Shown: positions 15,304 to 22,992 of the stretch, piece after piece
Layout: each line of letters starts with the position of its first letter
Position numbering within the stretch: position 1 is the stretch's first letter
DNA from: Acrocarpospora catenulata
GTDB lineage: Bacteria > Actinomycetota > Actinomycetes > Streptosporangiales > Streptosporangiaceae
Reading direction: 5' to 3'
Length of the DNA stretch: 64,000 nucleotides
Assembly: GCF_018476525.1 (NCBI RefSeq)
Contig: NZ_JAHCST010000052.1
Location: forward strand, 1 to 64,000
Translations under genes and position numbers: made by a program
The notes under the pieces: generated by a model
The model's database searches: none
What the model was told of the DNA's origin: nothing
Seen by the model: the letters and a program-made list of their open reading frames with translations, nothing else

Positions 15304-17316
15304 TTACGGCAGCAGGAGTTTGATCGGCTGGAGCAGCGCCGCCCGCTGGTAGGCCGAGAGTTCGCCGGCGTACGCGGTGCCGAACGGGCTGCTGCCCAGG
15401 TTGAGCAGGTTCGGGACGCGGGTGCCGTTGGGGGCGGTGAGCGGGACGTCCAGGGTGTCGGGGGCGTCCACGAACACCACGCCGCCCTGGATGTAGCCGG
15501 AGACCTGGTCGGCCTGGACGGCCTGCCGCCAGGCGGCCATGCGCTTCAGTTCGGCGCCGATCGCCGAGGTGCGCAGGTTGACGATGGGGGTGTTGGCCGC
15601 GTACAGGGACCGGTACTGGGCGAAGATCTGGTCGAGCACCTGGTAGGCCAGCCGGTCGCCGGTCAGGTTGGACTGGTGGGCGTAGTGCGGCCAGGGCAGG
15701 CCGCCGAGTACGTGCCGGAGCCCGTTGCGCACCTCGATCGGGAGGATGTGGCCGGTCCAGCCGGTGGCCGGGTCCAGCGGTGGGATGCAGGTGGTGGTGG
15801 CCGGGTTGTCCTCGCAGATCCCGGAGCCGCCGTCGGCCCTGCTGTTGTAGATCCAGTTGTACTCGTCCACCTCGTCGGCCACGGTGGCGACGTTGTAGAA
15901 GATGTTCATCGGGTACCTGGGCACGGTGGCCGCGTTGCCGACCGCGCGCTGCACGGGGTCCCGGGAGGCGTCGCTGCCGATCCACTTCACACCGGTGTTG
16001 TTCAGGGCGGGTGCCAGGTTGGGGTTGTCGACCGGCTGGCGGGGCTGCAGGAAGAGGCCGGAGTGCTCGCCGGTGACCAGTTCGGTGGTGTCCAGGGGCA
16101 GGCCGTGCTGGGTGGCGAACTGCTTGTTGCGGTTGATCTCGTCCTCGATGGTGGCCCGGGTGGTCCAGACGATCTGGCCCTGCGCGTTGGTGGCGCACCG
16201 CCAGGGGTTGACCGAGAAGTCCTGGGCGCAGCCGAGGTACGGGTGGGTGTAGGTGTGGTTGGCCCAGCGGAACTTGGCCTTGTTGGCCTTCAGGCTGGGG
16301 AGCAGCGGGTCGGTGCCGCCGTGCTCGGCCGCGTAGACGGCGCTGCCGCCGCCGTTGTAGTAGAAGTCCAGGGTGAAGCCGCTGGTGTTGGTCCACTGGA
16401 CGGCGGCGTTGACGTCGTCCGGGGTCATGCGGATGCCGGTCTCGGGTACGCCCGGGGGGCAGTCGCTGGCCGGGGTGCAGTTGTACTCGGCGTTCCATCG
16501 GGTGTCGTCGCCGAACACGTCGTCCACGTGCAGGGCGAAGTAGTTGCGGTCGTAGCCGAAGTGCACGCCCTTGGTCAGCCAGGTGAGCAGGCCGTGGGAG
16601 ATCATCTGGAACTGCCGCTGGTTCGGGTTGGCGGCGGCGGTGACCACCAGCTCGCTCCGGCCGTCGTGGGTGTACACGCCCGCGACCACGCCCTGGTTGG
16701 CGCTGTTCGGGATCGGCATGGTGAGCAGCGGCTGGAAGCTCTTCCCGGTGGCCGGGTCGTTCGGGAGCGGCGTGGCCAGGTACCCCCAGGTCTCCGCGGC
16801 CACCGGCGACTCGTCGTCGAACGGCACCTGCCCCGCGAGGTACGGGAACGGCCCACCCGGGCTCATGGTCGCCGTCATGCCGTCCAGCGGGCCGGCGTAT
16901 TCCGGATAATTCAGCCCCACGTCCGGGTACGCGTACACGTACGCGCTGATCTGCCGTATCCCAAACCTCCGCTCATAATCCACTAAGGCGGACATTTCCG
17001 ATGGATTGGTAAATGGATTGGCGTTCGGCAGAATCACCCCCTGAAACTTGGCCCGATCCGCGGCCCCCATCCGATCCGCCAGGAACGCCGCGTTAATCAC
17101 CGGCCGCCCCGGACTAGTGAGATCCACCTTCTGGTACGGAATCCCCTCCGAATCCATCGCGGCGGCGATCGCGTCCGTGGCCGTCGACCCATCCGAAACC
17201 AGCAGAACCTTCATATTGATCATCGGCTCCACGGCATGCGCCGCAGTCGCAGGAACGAGCGCGAAGATCGAGCTCAGACCAACCGTAACCAGACCAAAAC
17301 GACGAAAAGCCGCCAC
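15304..17316 (-). CDS. Secreted Agd3-like exopolysaccharide deacetylase
   Basis: 670 aa with a Sec signal peptide (basic start, hydrophobic core to about residue 24, likely cleavage after AHA). The body resembles fungal Agd3 (CE18), which partially deacetylates GalNAc in galactosaminogalactan. An N-terminal domain (about 35-250) is followed by a deacetylase domain with HVDDVF (263-268, metal/acid motif) and NHTYTH (His354 and His358). Later blocks include GEHSGL and LPWPHYAHQSNL. NodB-type deacetylases show TFDD and HxxxxH; the HVDD form is the Agd3 variant as I remember it. First gene of the operon: GTG start with AGGAGG upstream. It would act outside the cell. Confidence 0.85.
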   Translation of the reverse strand: MAAFRRFGLVTVGLSSIFALVPATAAHAVEPMINMKVLLVSDGSTATDAIAAAMDSEGIPYQKVDLTSPGRPVINAAFLADRMGAADRAKFQGVILPNANPFTNPSEMSALVDYERRFGIRQISAYVYAYPDVGLNYPEYAGPLDGMTATMSPGGPFPYLAGQVPFDDESPVAAETWGYLATPLPNDPATGKSFQPLLTMPIPNSANQGVVAGVYTHDGRSELVVTAAANPNQRQFQMISHGLLTWLTKGVHFGYDRNYFALHVDDVFGDDTRWNAEYNCTPASDCPPGVPETGIRMTPDDVNAAVQWTNTSGFTLDFYYNGGGSAVYAAEHGGTDPLLPSLKANKAKFRWANHTYTHPYLGCAQDFSVNPWRCATNAQGQIVWTTRATIEDEINRNKQFATQHGLPLDTTELVTGEHSGLFLQPRQPVDNPNLAPALNNTGVKWIGSDASRDPVQRAVGNAATVPRYPMNIFYNVATVADEVDEYNWIYNSRADGGSGICEDNPATTTCIPPLDPATGWTGHILPIEVRNGLRHVLGGLPWPHYAHQSNLTGDRLAYQVLDQIFAQYRSLYAANTPIVNLRTSAIGAELKRMAAWRQAVQADQVSGYIQGGVVFVDAPDTLDVPLTAPNGTRVPNLLNLGSSPFGTAYAGELSAYQRAALLQPIKLLLP

Positions 17317-17604
17317 CGTGCCTCCTACCAGGGAATCCAGACATAAATGCGCCCTTTTGACGATGAAGGCGCAAAATGGCTATCCGACGAGATCGCAAGG
17401 CCTAGTTATATCCGGCCATTCTCAATTGACGGGGGCACTCAAAAAATTCCACCACTATTGACTACGCACCATCCCCCGAACACAACAAATCCAACAATCC
17501 CGACAAACCCTGATTGGCCCACTATCACCCACACATCCCGCCGATATCTTCGGTCCCCGACTGAAGCGGTACGGCATCTGCTACAGATTGTGTGGAGGTT
17601 CCCG
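17317..17604. other. Intergenic region between the exopolysaccharide operon and the distal CRISPR block
   Basis: 288 nt, visibly richer in A and T than its surroundings. It must hold the promoter of the minus-strand seven-gene operon and of the plus-strand antitoxin remnant. CCCGACAAACCC near 17500 resembles the CCGACAAAC elements of the array 1 leader, but the match is short. No gene or clear hairpin seen. Confidence 0.5.
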
Positions 17605-17861
17605 ATGTCCAGCAGAGTGAGCGAAGCCCGGCGCCGAGTGCTGCCGCTCATCAACGAGGTCACTGAGGAGGGCAAGGCTGTGGAGATCACCGCCAGGAAC
17701 AACCGTGTCTCCCCGGTGCTGGCCGGCGAGCATGAGGCACTGGTGAGACGGCACACCTTTTGCGGTCCCCGGCCAACATGCGCAGACTCCTCGCCTCCTA
17801 TCAGCACGCCCAGGAAGGCCGCCACGAAATCCGCGAACTCATCGACGACACCCAGGAATGA
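17605..17861 (+). pseudogene. Frameshifted Phd/YefM-type antitoxin (copy 1)
   Basis: ATG with GGAGG upstream opens a protein starting MSSRVSEARRRVLPLINEV, then AVEITARNN and HEALVRR, the N-terminal DNA-binding half of Phd/YefM antitoxins. Near 17745 the frame shifts by one base; the adjacent frame continues with LLRSPANMRRLLASYQHA and ends EIRELIDDTQE before TGA at 17859. The two intact copies of this 3' part downstream show the same junction in frame, so a small deletion explains the break. No toxin gene follows: a CRISPR leader and array start directly after the stop. Confidence 0.8.
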
Positions 17862-17930
17862 AGCTCGATCACCGACAATTCCCGACATTCACGTCACCGC
17901 AGGTCAGTTGTATTCTCCCTGCTAGGGAAG
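17862..17930 (+). promoter_or_regulatory. CRISPR leader of array 2
   Basis: 69 nt from the antitoxin stop to the first repeat. It contains ATCACCGACAATTCCCGACA, then GTCACCGCAGGTCAGTTG and TATTCTCCCTGCTAGG. Closely related to the leaders at 18517 and 20544 and recognisably to the array 1 leader. Confidence 0.75.
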
Positions 17931-18264
17931 CTGCTCCCCACGCCCGTGGGGGTGAACCGCCGGTCAGGATGCCGCCCTGGATCCAGGGCCCCTGCTCCCC
18001 ACACCCGTGGGGGTGAAACGTACTACCTTGGCGTCAACGGGGAGGCGTACGGTTGCCCCTTACGCCCGTGGGGGTGAACCGGGTGGTATCGGTAAAACCA
18101 CCATCGCAACCAACTGCTCCCCACGCCCGTGGAGGTGAATCGCGTTGCGGCGCGCGGCCACCACCACGGCGAGCCTGCTCCTCACGCCCGTGGGGGTGAA
18201 CCGCCATTTCGGCACATTGCGGGCGTATCGCTCCTCTGCTCCCCACGCCCGTGAGGGTGAACCG
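17931..18264 (+). CRISPR. CRISPR array 2, six partly decayed repeats, CTGCT...GAACCG type
   Basis: Repeats start at 17931, 17992, 18053, 18114, 18175 and 18236, with 32-nt spacers. Only the first matches the consensus. Others carry changes such as CACACCC with GAAACG, TTGCCCCTTACG, GTGGAGG with GAATCG, CTCCTCACG, and GTGAGGG. Many changes disturb the hairpin arms. It looks like a small, old array no longer kept uniform. Confidence 0.95.
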
Positions 18265-18269
18265 TGGTG

Positions 18270-18516
18270 AGGGCATCCTCAAACCAGCCGCCGGATGTTC
18301 TCTCCCATTGACGAGGTCACGGAGGACTGCCAGGCCGTGGAGATCACCACCAGGAACAACTACCGCATGCCCGCCGCCGAGTACAAGGCACTGGAGGAGA
18401 CAACGCACCTGCTGCGCTCCCCGACCAACGCGAGCAGGCTCATCGCCTCTTATCGGTACGCCCTGGAAGGCCACCACGAAATCCGCAAAGCCATCGACGG
18501 CGAGATCCAAGAGTGA
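18270..18516 (+). pseudogene. 5'-truncated Phd/YefM-type antitoxin (copy 2)
   Basis: An ATG at 18295 opens a 73-codon frame: FSPIDEVTEDCQAVEITTRN, then YRMPAAEYKALEETTHLL, ending EGHHEIRKAIDGEIQE and TGA at 18514. It lines up with copy 1 from the LINEV position onward, but the N-terminal SEARRR segment is degraded and merges with the last spacer of array 2 (about 18265-18294). A short product could still be made, but without the DNA-binding N-terminus. It is followed at once by a leader and array 3. Confidence 0.75.
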
Positions 18517-18586
18517 ACCTCAATCACCGACAATCTCCGACATTCGCGTCACCGCAGGTCAGTTGTATTCTCCCTGCTAAGGAAGT
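18517..18586 (+). promoter_or_regulatory. CRISPR leader of array 3
   Basis: 70 nt with CAATCACCGACAATCTCC, a further CCGACA, GTCACCGCAGGTCAGTTG and TATTCTCCCTGCTAAGGAAG. It differs from the leader at 20544 at a single position (CATTCGCG versus CATTTGCG), which indicates a recent duplication. Confidence 0.8.
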
Positions 18587-20253
18587 CTGCTCCCCACGCC
18601 CGTGGGGGTGAACCGTCCTACCTCGGCTACGCCGACCAGCAACTCCACTGCTCCCCACGCCCGTGGGGGTGAACCGACCGAGGAGATCTCGGCGTCCTTG
18701 AAGTGCCGGCTGCTCCCCACGCCCGTGGGGGTGAACCGTGCACAACCAGGTGCATGGCACGATGGGAGAGCTGCTCCCCACGCCCGTGGGGGTGAACCGT
18801 CCCCGCCGGGCAGGGCATCCTCACCCAGTCGCTGCTCCCCACGCCCGTGGGGGTGAACCGTAGTCGGACACGAACGCGTCCTTCTCCTTCGACTGCTCCC
18901 CACGCCCGTGGGGGTGAACCGGTTGGTAAGGTGCGCCCTGAATGAGCGACTTTCTGCTCCCCACGCCCGTGGGGGTGAACCGGACTTCGCGTTCGTGGTG
19001 AGGCCGGTGGCGTACTGCTCCCCACGCCCGTGGGGGTGAACCGGTTGCCACCCTCACACCCTTAGTAGTCCCGATCTGCTCCCCACGCCCGTGGGGGTGA
19101 ACCGGCGGTCTTCGCGACCTTCAACACCATCGACAGCTGCTCCCCACGCCCGTGGGGGTGAACCGGCGTCGGCGATCCGCTTCTGACTGTCCGGCCCTGC
19201 TCCCCACGCCCGTGGGGGTGAACCGCTAACTAAATGGGCTTGGCGTCCAGAAGAACGCTGCTCCCCACGCCCGTGGGGGTGAACCGCCTCTCGGAGACCT
19301 CCGAGAGGGCGATCAGGTCTGCTCCCCACGCCCGTGGGGGTGAACCGGTAGATCGCGTCCGTATCGAACCCCAGCACCGCTGCTCCCCACGCCCGTGGGG
19401 GTGAACCGCCCGCGCTGTAGAGGCGGTCATGCTGGGCCTGCTGCTCCCCACGCCCGTGGGGGTGAACCAGCACGGGAAGTGCCGGAAGACGGAGACGAAG
19501 ATCTGCTCCCCACGCCCGTGGGGGTGAACCTCTGCCGTCGGGGTCTTCGGCCCACATTTGGCACTGCTCCCCACGCCCGTGGGGGTGAACCGGTACCTAC
19601 CGGACCGAGCTGGATAAGGCGATGCTGCTCCCCACGCCCGTGGGGGTGAACCGCCGTACACCTGAACAACCCATGGTCGGGAATGCTGCTCCCCACGCCC
19701 GTGGGGGTGAACCGCCGTACACCTGAACAACCCATGGTCGGGAATGCTGCTCCCCACGCCCGTGGGGGTGAACCGTCCACCGGCGATGGGGTGCTGGACA
19801 GCCTGGACTGCTCCCCACGCCCGTGGGGGTGAACCGCGCACTCGCGCCCGGCCCCAGGAACGCGCCCACGCCCGTGGGGGTGAACCGTCCGCCGGTCTCT
19901 ACCGGGCGGTGGGTGTCGACTGCTCCCCACGCCCGTGGGGGTGAACCGCAGCGGACGGGATGGGCATGTGGTTCTCAGTCCTGCTCCCCACGCCCGTGGG
20001 GGTGAACCGGCGTGGATGGCGCTGGTCTATCTGTGGTCGGCCTGCTCCCCACGCCCGTGGGGGTGAACCGAACACGGTGGTGATGCCTGCCGGGGTGGGC
20101 AGCTGCTCCCCACGCCCGTGGGGGTGAACCGGAGGACGTGACGGATCAGCTCCAGCTGCCGGGCTGCTCCCCACGCCCGTGGGGGTGAACCGACGTCAGC
20201 CCATCTGTGCAAGGAGTGTCATATCTGCTCCCCACGCCCGTGGGGGTGAACCG
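18587..20253 (+). CRISPR. CRISPR array 3, 28 repeats, CTGCT...GAACCG type
   Basis: Repeats start at 18587, 18648, 18710, 18771, 18832, 18893, 18954, 19015, 19076, 19137, 19197, 19258, 19319, 19380, 19441, 19503, 19564, 19625, 19686, 19747, 19808, 19859, 19920, 19981, 20042, 20103, 20164 and 20225. Spacers are mostly 32 nt (31-33). The repeats are almost all identical, so this array looks maintained. The unit at 19859 has lost its first bases and part of its spacer (51-nt period). Spacers 19654-19685 and 19715-19746 are identical. The spacer at 19532-19563 recurs in array 4. Confidence 0.98.
19654..19746 (+). repeat. Tandemly duplicated repeat-spacer unit in array 3
   Basis: The 32-nt spacer beginning CCGTACACCTGAACAACCC is present twice in a row (19654-19685 and 19715-19746), separated by one consensus repeat. 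This is a single-unit tandem duplication, most simply by slippage or unequal recombination between repeats. Confidence 0.95.
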
Positions 20254-20543
20254 ACGGCAGCAGTCCCTGCAGTGGCAACAATGGCGGGAACTGTGTCGAG
20301 GTCGCACACAACCTCCCAGGAGGCGTCGCTGTCAGCGACAGCAAGAACACAGCCGGCCAGGCCGTGGAGATCACCACCAAGAACAACTACCGCATGCCCG
20401 CCGCTGAGTACGAGGCACTGGAGGAGACAACGCACCTGCTGCGCTCCCCGACCAACGTGCGCAGGCTCATCGCCTCTTATCGGTACGCCCTGGAAGGTCA
20501 CCACAAAATCCGCAAAGCTATCGACGGCGAGATCCAAGAGTGA
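20254..20543 (+). pseudogene. Chimeric remnant: DUF397 fragment fused in frame to antitoxin C-terminus (copy 3)
   Basis: From about 20271 the frame reads SGNNGGNCVEVAHNLPGGVA and SDSKNTAG, plainly a DUF397 core: the intact gene at 23811 has SGNGGGNCVEVAANLPGIVA and RDSKNPAG. It then passes in frame to QAVEITTKNN, YRMPAAEYEALEETTHLLRS and IRKAIDGEIQE, the antitoxin C-terminus, with TGA at 20541. There is no good start codon after the in-frame stop in the preceding repeat (20247), and the DUF397 N-terminus is missing, so I regard it as a fossil. The joint lies at GGCCAGGCCGTGGAG, where the intact DUF397 gene also has GCCGGCC, suggesting microhomology. Confidence 0.8.
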
Positions 20544-20613
20544 ACCTCAATCACCGACAATCTCCGACATTTGCGTCACCGCAGGTCAGTTGTATTCTCC
20601 CTGCTAAGGAAGT
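20544..20613 (+). promoter_or_regulatory. CRISPR leader of array 4
   Basis: 70 nt, identical to the array 3 leader apart from one base. It starts right after the antitoxin stop and ends at the first repeat. Confidence 0.8.
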
Positions 20614-21680
20614 CTGCTCCCCACGCCCGTGGGGGTGAACCGGTCGAGACCATCAGTTTCGGCGTAGACGTTAACTGCTCCCCACGCCCGTGGGGGTGAA
20701 CCGATCACCGTCCAGCAGTCCAGCAGCGCCGACGCCTGCTCCCCACGCCCGTGGGGGTGAACCGTGCTCGAACGCCTGGGCCTGGACCCATGTGACCTGC
20801 TCCCCACGCCCGTGGGGGTGAACCGGCGGCGATGTCCACGGTGGGCCGGTCGAGCCCTGCTCCCCACGCCCGTGGGGGTGAACCCAAGCCCGCCGCCGCC
20901 ACGCCAGAACGGGAGGAGACCTGCTCCCCACGCCCGTGGGGGTGAACCTCTGCCGTCGGGGTCTTCGGCCCACATTTGGCACTGCTCCCCACGCCCGTGG
21001 GGGTGAACCCGAATCTGGGACGCCCAGAGAGCGGAGCCAACCCTGCTCCCCACGCCCGTGGGGGTGAACCGTGGAGCAGAACGGCGCTCGCGCTTCCGAG
21101 GTCCTGCTCCCCACGCCCGTGGGGGTGAACCGACGCTCTGGCAAAGACCCGGGCATTGGAGGCGCTGCTCCCCACGCCCGTGAGGGTGAACCGAACTCCC
21201 CCATGGTCCGGATGCTGACGGGAGGCTGCTCCCCACGCCCGTGGGGGTGAACCGGTGTTCGTGAACTCCCTCTCGGACCTGTTCCACTGCTCCCCACGCC
21301 CGTGGGGGTGAACCGACGTTTCCGGAGGCGCCGAAACTGGCCCGCGCCTGCTCCCCACGCCCGTGGGGGTGAACCGACCATCCCTGGTTGGGCCGGCGTT
21401 GGTGGGCCTGCTCCCCACGCCGTGGGGGTGAACCGTGGATCACGGCGAGCAGGCCGCTAACCTGTCCCTGCTCACCACTCCCGTGGGGGTGAACCGACGC
21501 GACGCAGATCGACAACCCGACCAGCACCCCTGCTCCCCACGCCGGTGGGGGTGAACCGTTCAGCTGCACTGGGGAGGTGAGAACCCTGGACTGCTGCCCA
21601 CGCCCGTGGGGGTGAACCGGCGATCGACACCGCAGCCCACGTGCGGTTGTTCTGCTCCCCACGCCCGTGTGGTGAGCTGG
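20614..21680 (+). CRISPR. CRISPR array 4, 18 repeats, decaying at the distal end
   Basis: Repeats start at 20614, 20675, 20736, 20797, 20857, 20921, 20982, 21043, 21104, 21165, 21226, 21287, 21348, 21408, 21468, 21530, 21591 and 21652. Spacers are mostly 32 nt, one is 35. The last five repeats are degenerate: a missing C (21408), CTCACCACTC (21468), GCCGG (21530), CTGCTGCCC (21591), and GTGTGGTGAGCTGG (21652). The spacer at 20950-20981 is identical to 19532-19563 of array 3, including the atypical T that ends the preceding repeat. Confidence 0.98.
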
Positions 21681-21682
21681 CA

Positions 21683-22345
21683 TCAGTCCTCGTTGCGGTC
21701 GTGTCGGCCCTCAGCACAGTGCAGGAAGTCGTGGTTGGGAACGGGTATCGCTTGCGGTTTGTCTGTGTGTGGAAAGCCCAGGTGGACGGCCAGTCGGCTT
21801 TCGAGGGCTTGCATGGTGGTGCATCCCGTTAGGTTTAGCTTTTCGGGGGAGACCCCGTTGGGGCTTTCTGTTGGCCAGAGGTGTTTGGGTACGGCGAAGG
21901 TGCCTCGGTTCGGGACGGTGTAGACCCAGCCCATTGTGGTGAGTGCTGTGATCACCTTTTTGGCCGTCCGTACGCTCACGTCGTACTGGCTGCTCAGGCC
22001 CCGCAGGCTTGCCGCGCGGCGATGAGGTCCGATCTCGCCGGTCCGGATTCTGTCGATGATCACGTTGACGGCCTCGTCGATCTGCTGTGACTCCGGCATC
22101 AGAGCGGTGAGCCTGGCCAGATCGGAGGGACCGATCACGATGGCCCGGTCGTTCTCCGGGCGGACCAAGCCCATGCGTAGCAGACGGTGGTACACCAGCG
22201 CCGCGACGCCCCTGTTGATCCGGTAGGTCCGGACTAACTCCCAGCCGCGTGGAAACGGATCACCTGGCGCCAGCTCGCCGTTTCTGATCTTTTCGACCAG
22301 GGTCGCGGTTACGTGATGCGTCGCGCCGCTCTTCTCCGTGGTCAC
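21683..22345 (-). CDS. GntR-family regulator with two winged-helix domains
   Basis: 220 aa. Two GntR-type winged-helix segments in tandem can be traced: residues about 5-70 (LVEKIRNGELAPGDPFPRGW, then LVRTYRINRGVAALVYHRLL) and about 85-155 (IIDRIRTGEIGPHRRAASLR, then LSSQYDVSVRTAKKVITALT). The rest, about 60 residues, shows no effector domain. GTG at 22345 is chosen because it overlaps the stop of the upstream ATPase gene (GTGA); an ATG further upstream lies inside that gene. It ends within a few bases of the last CRISPR repeat of array 4. Confidence 0.8.
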   Translation of the reverse strand: MTTEKSGATHHVTATLVEKIRNGELAPGDPFPRGWELVRTYRINRGVAALVYHRLLRMGLVRPENDRAIVIGPSDLARLTALMPESQQIDEAVNVIIDRIRTGEIGPHRRAASLRGLSSQYDVSVRTAKKVITALTTMGWVYTVPNRGTFAVPKHLWPTESPNGVSPEKLNLTGCTTMQALESRLAVHLGFPHTDKPQAIPVPNHDFLHCAEGRHDRNED

Positions 22346-22746
22346 AGCAGCTCTACCTGGAACCACACGACCTGGCTTCCCCAGTCCTCGTAGTAGCCCC
22401 AGGAGGAGGCGAGTCGGTCCACCAGTTGCAAACCGCGGCCGCTCGGGCTTTCCCCGTCCGATGTCCTGAGCTCGGGCTTGGTGTGCGGCGATCCCGCGTC
22501 GACCACGCTCACCCGTACTGCCGCGTCCGTAGGGCGGGCCACCTTCACCCGTACCGATCCGCCCTCGATCCGACCCGAGTCGGTGTGCTTGATGGCGTTG
22601 GTGAACACCTCGGTGAGGAGCAGGAGCGCGTCATCGATGTGTGTACAGCCCGCGCTCAGCAGGACGCCGTGGACAAACCGCCGCATAATCGGCACGGACG
22701 CGGTCACACCTGGCAATTCGGCCTGCCCCAGCAACGAGCCGTTCAC
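22342..22746 (-). CDS. ATP-binding regulator of the anti-sigma/HATPase_c_2 type
   Basis: 134-aa stand-alone GHKL ATPase domain like the anti-sigma-factor kinases common in actinomycetes. The N-box is LTEVFTNAIKHT, the G1 region VSVVDAGS, and the second glycine motif GRGLQLVDRLASSWG. The N-terminus PGVTASVPIMRRFVHGVL is typical. It is translationally coupled to the downstream GntR gene, so both may belong to one regulatory unit. No cognate sigma or anti-anti-sigma gene is nearby. Confidence 0.85.
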   Translation of the reverse strand: MNGSLLGQAELPGVTASVPIMRRFVHGVLLSAGCTHIDDALLLLTEVFTNAIKHTDSGRIEGGSVRVKVARPTDAAVRVSVVDAGSPHTKPELRTSDGESPSGRGLQLVDRLASSWGYYEDWGSQVVWFQVELL

Positions 22747-22992
22747 CGGCCGCGTCCCTGATGTTTACAGACACCGAAGATCGAAACCGTCATTTCCGAC
22801 TCCATGGACGTGTTCAGCTGTCGAGTGTTCTGTGGGGTTCGTCTTCACTGTGATTCAATGCCACTTAGAGTGCCGGTTTGACGGGCAAGATTCAGCGATG
22901 ATGTGGCGACATTCTGTGGACAGATATCTTCAGAACAGGTAGATGGTTGTCGATTTTTGTAGGCGGATGTAGACAACAGTCAGGTGGCGACG

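Noticed and set aside
14218-16986. Plus-strand 922-codon frame opposite the PelF-like and Agd3-like genes
   Set aside because: Val/Gly/Arg-rich antisense shadow of two well-supported genes.
17605-21680. Functional toxin-antitoxin locus or CreTA-like CRISPR-linked toxin
   Set aside because: All antitoxin copies are frameshifted, truncated or chimeric and no toxin gene was found; a small toxin RNA could not be excluded but no sequence supports it.
8042-21680. Spacers targeting genes inside this window (self-targeting)
   Set aside because: A partial by-eye look found no match; a full search was not possible, so no claim is made.
18034-21717. Similar long open frames (SPPRAWGA, VHPHGRGEQ, FTPTGVGS units) across arrays 2-4, some joining the antitoxin remnants antisense
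   Set aside because: Same artefact of translating CRISPR repeats; no ribosome sites or family similarity.
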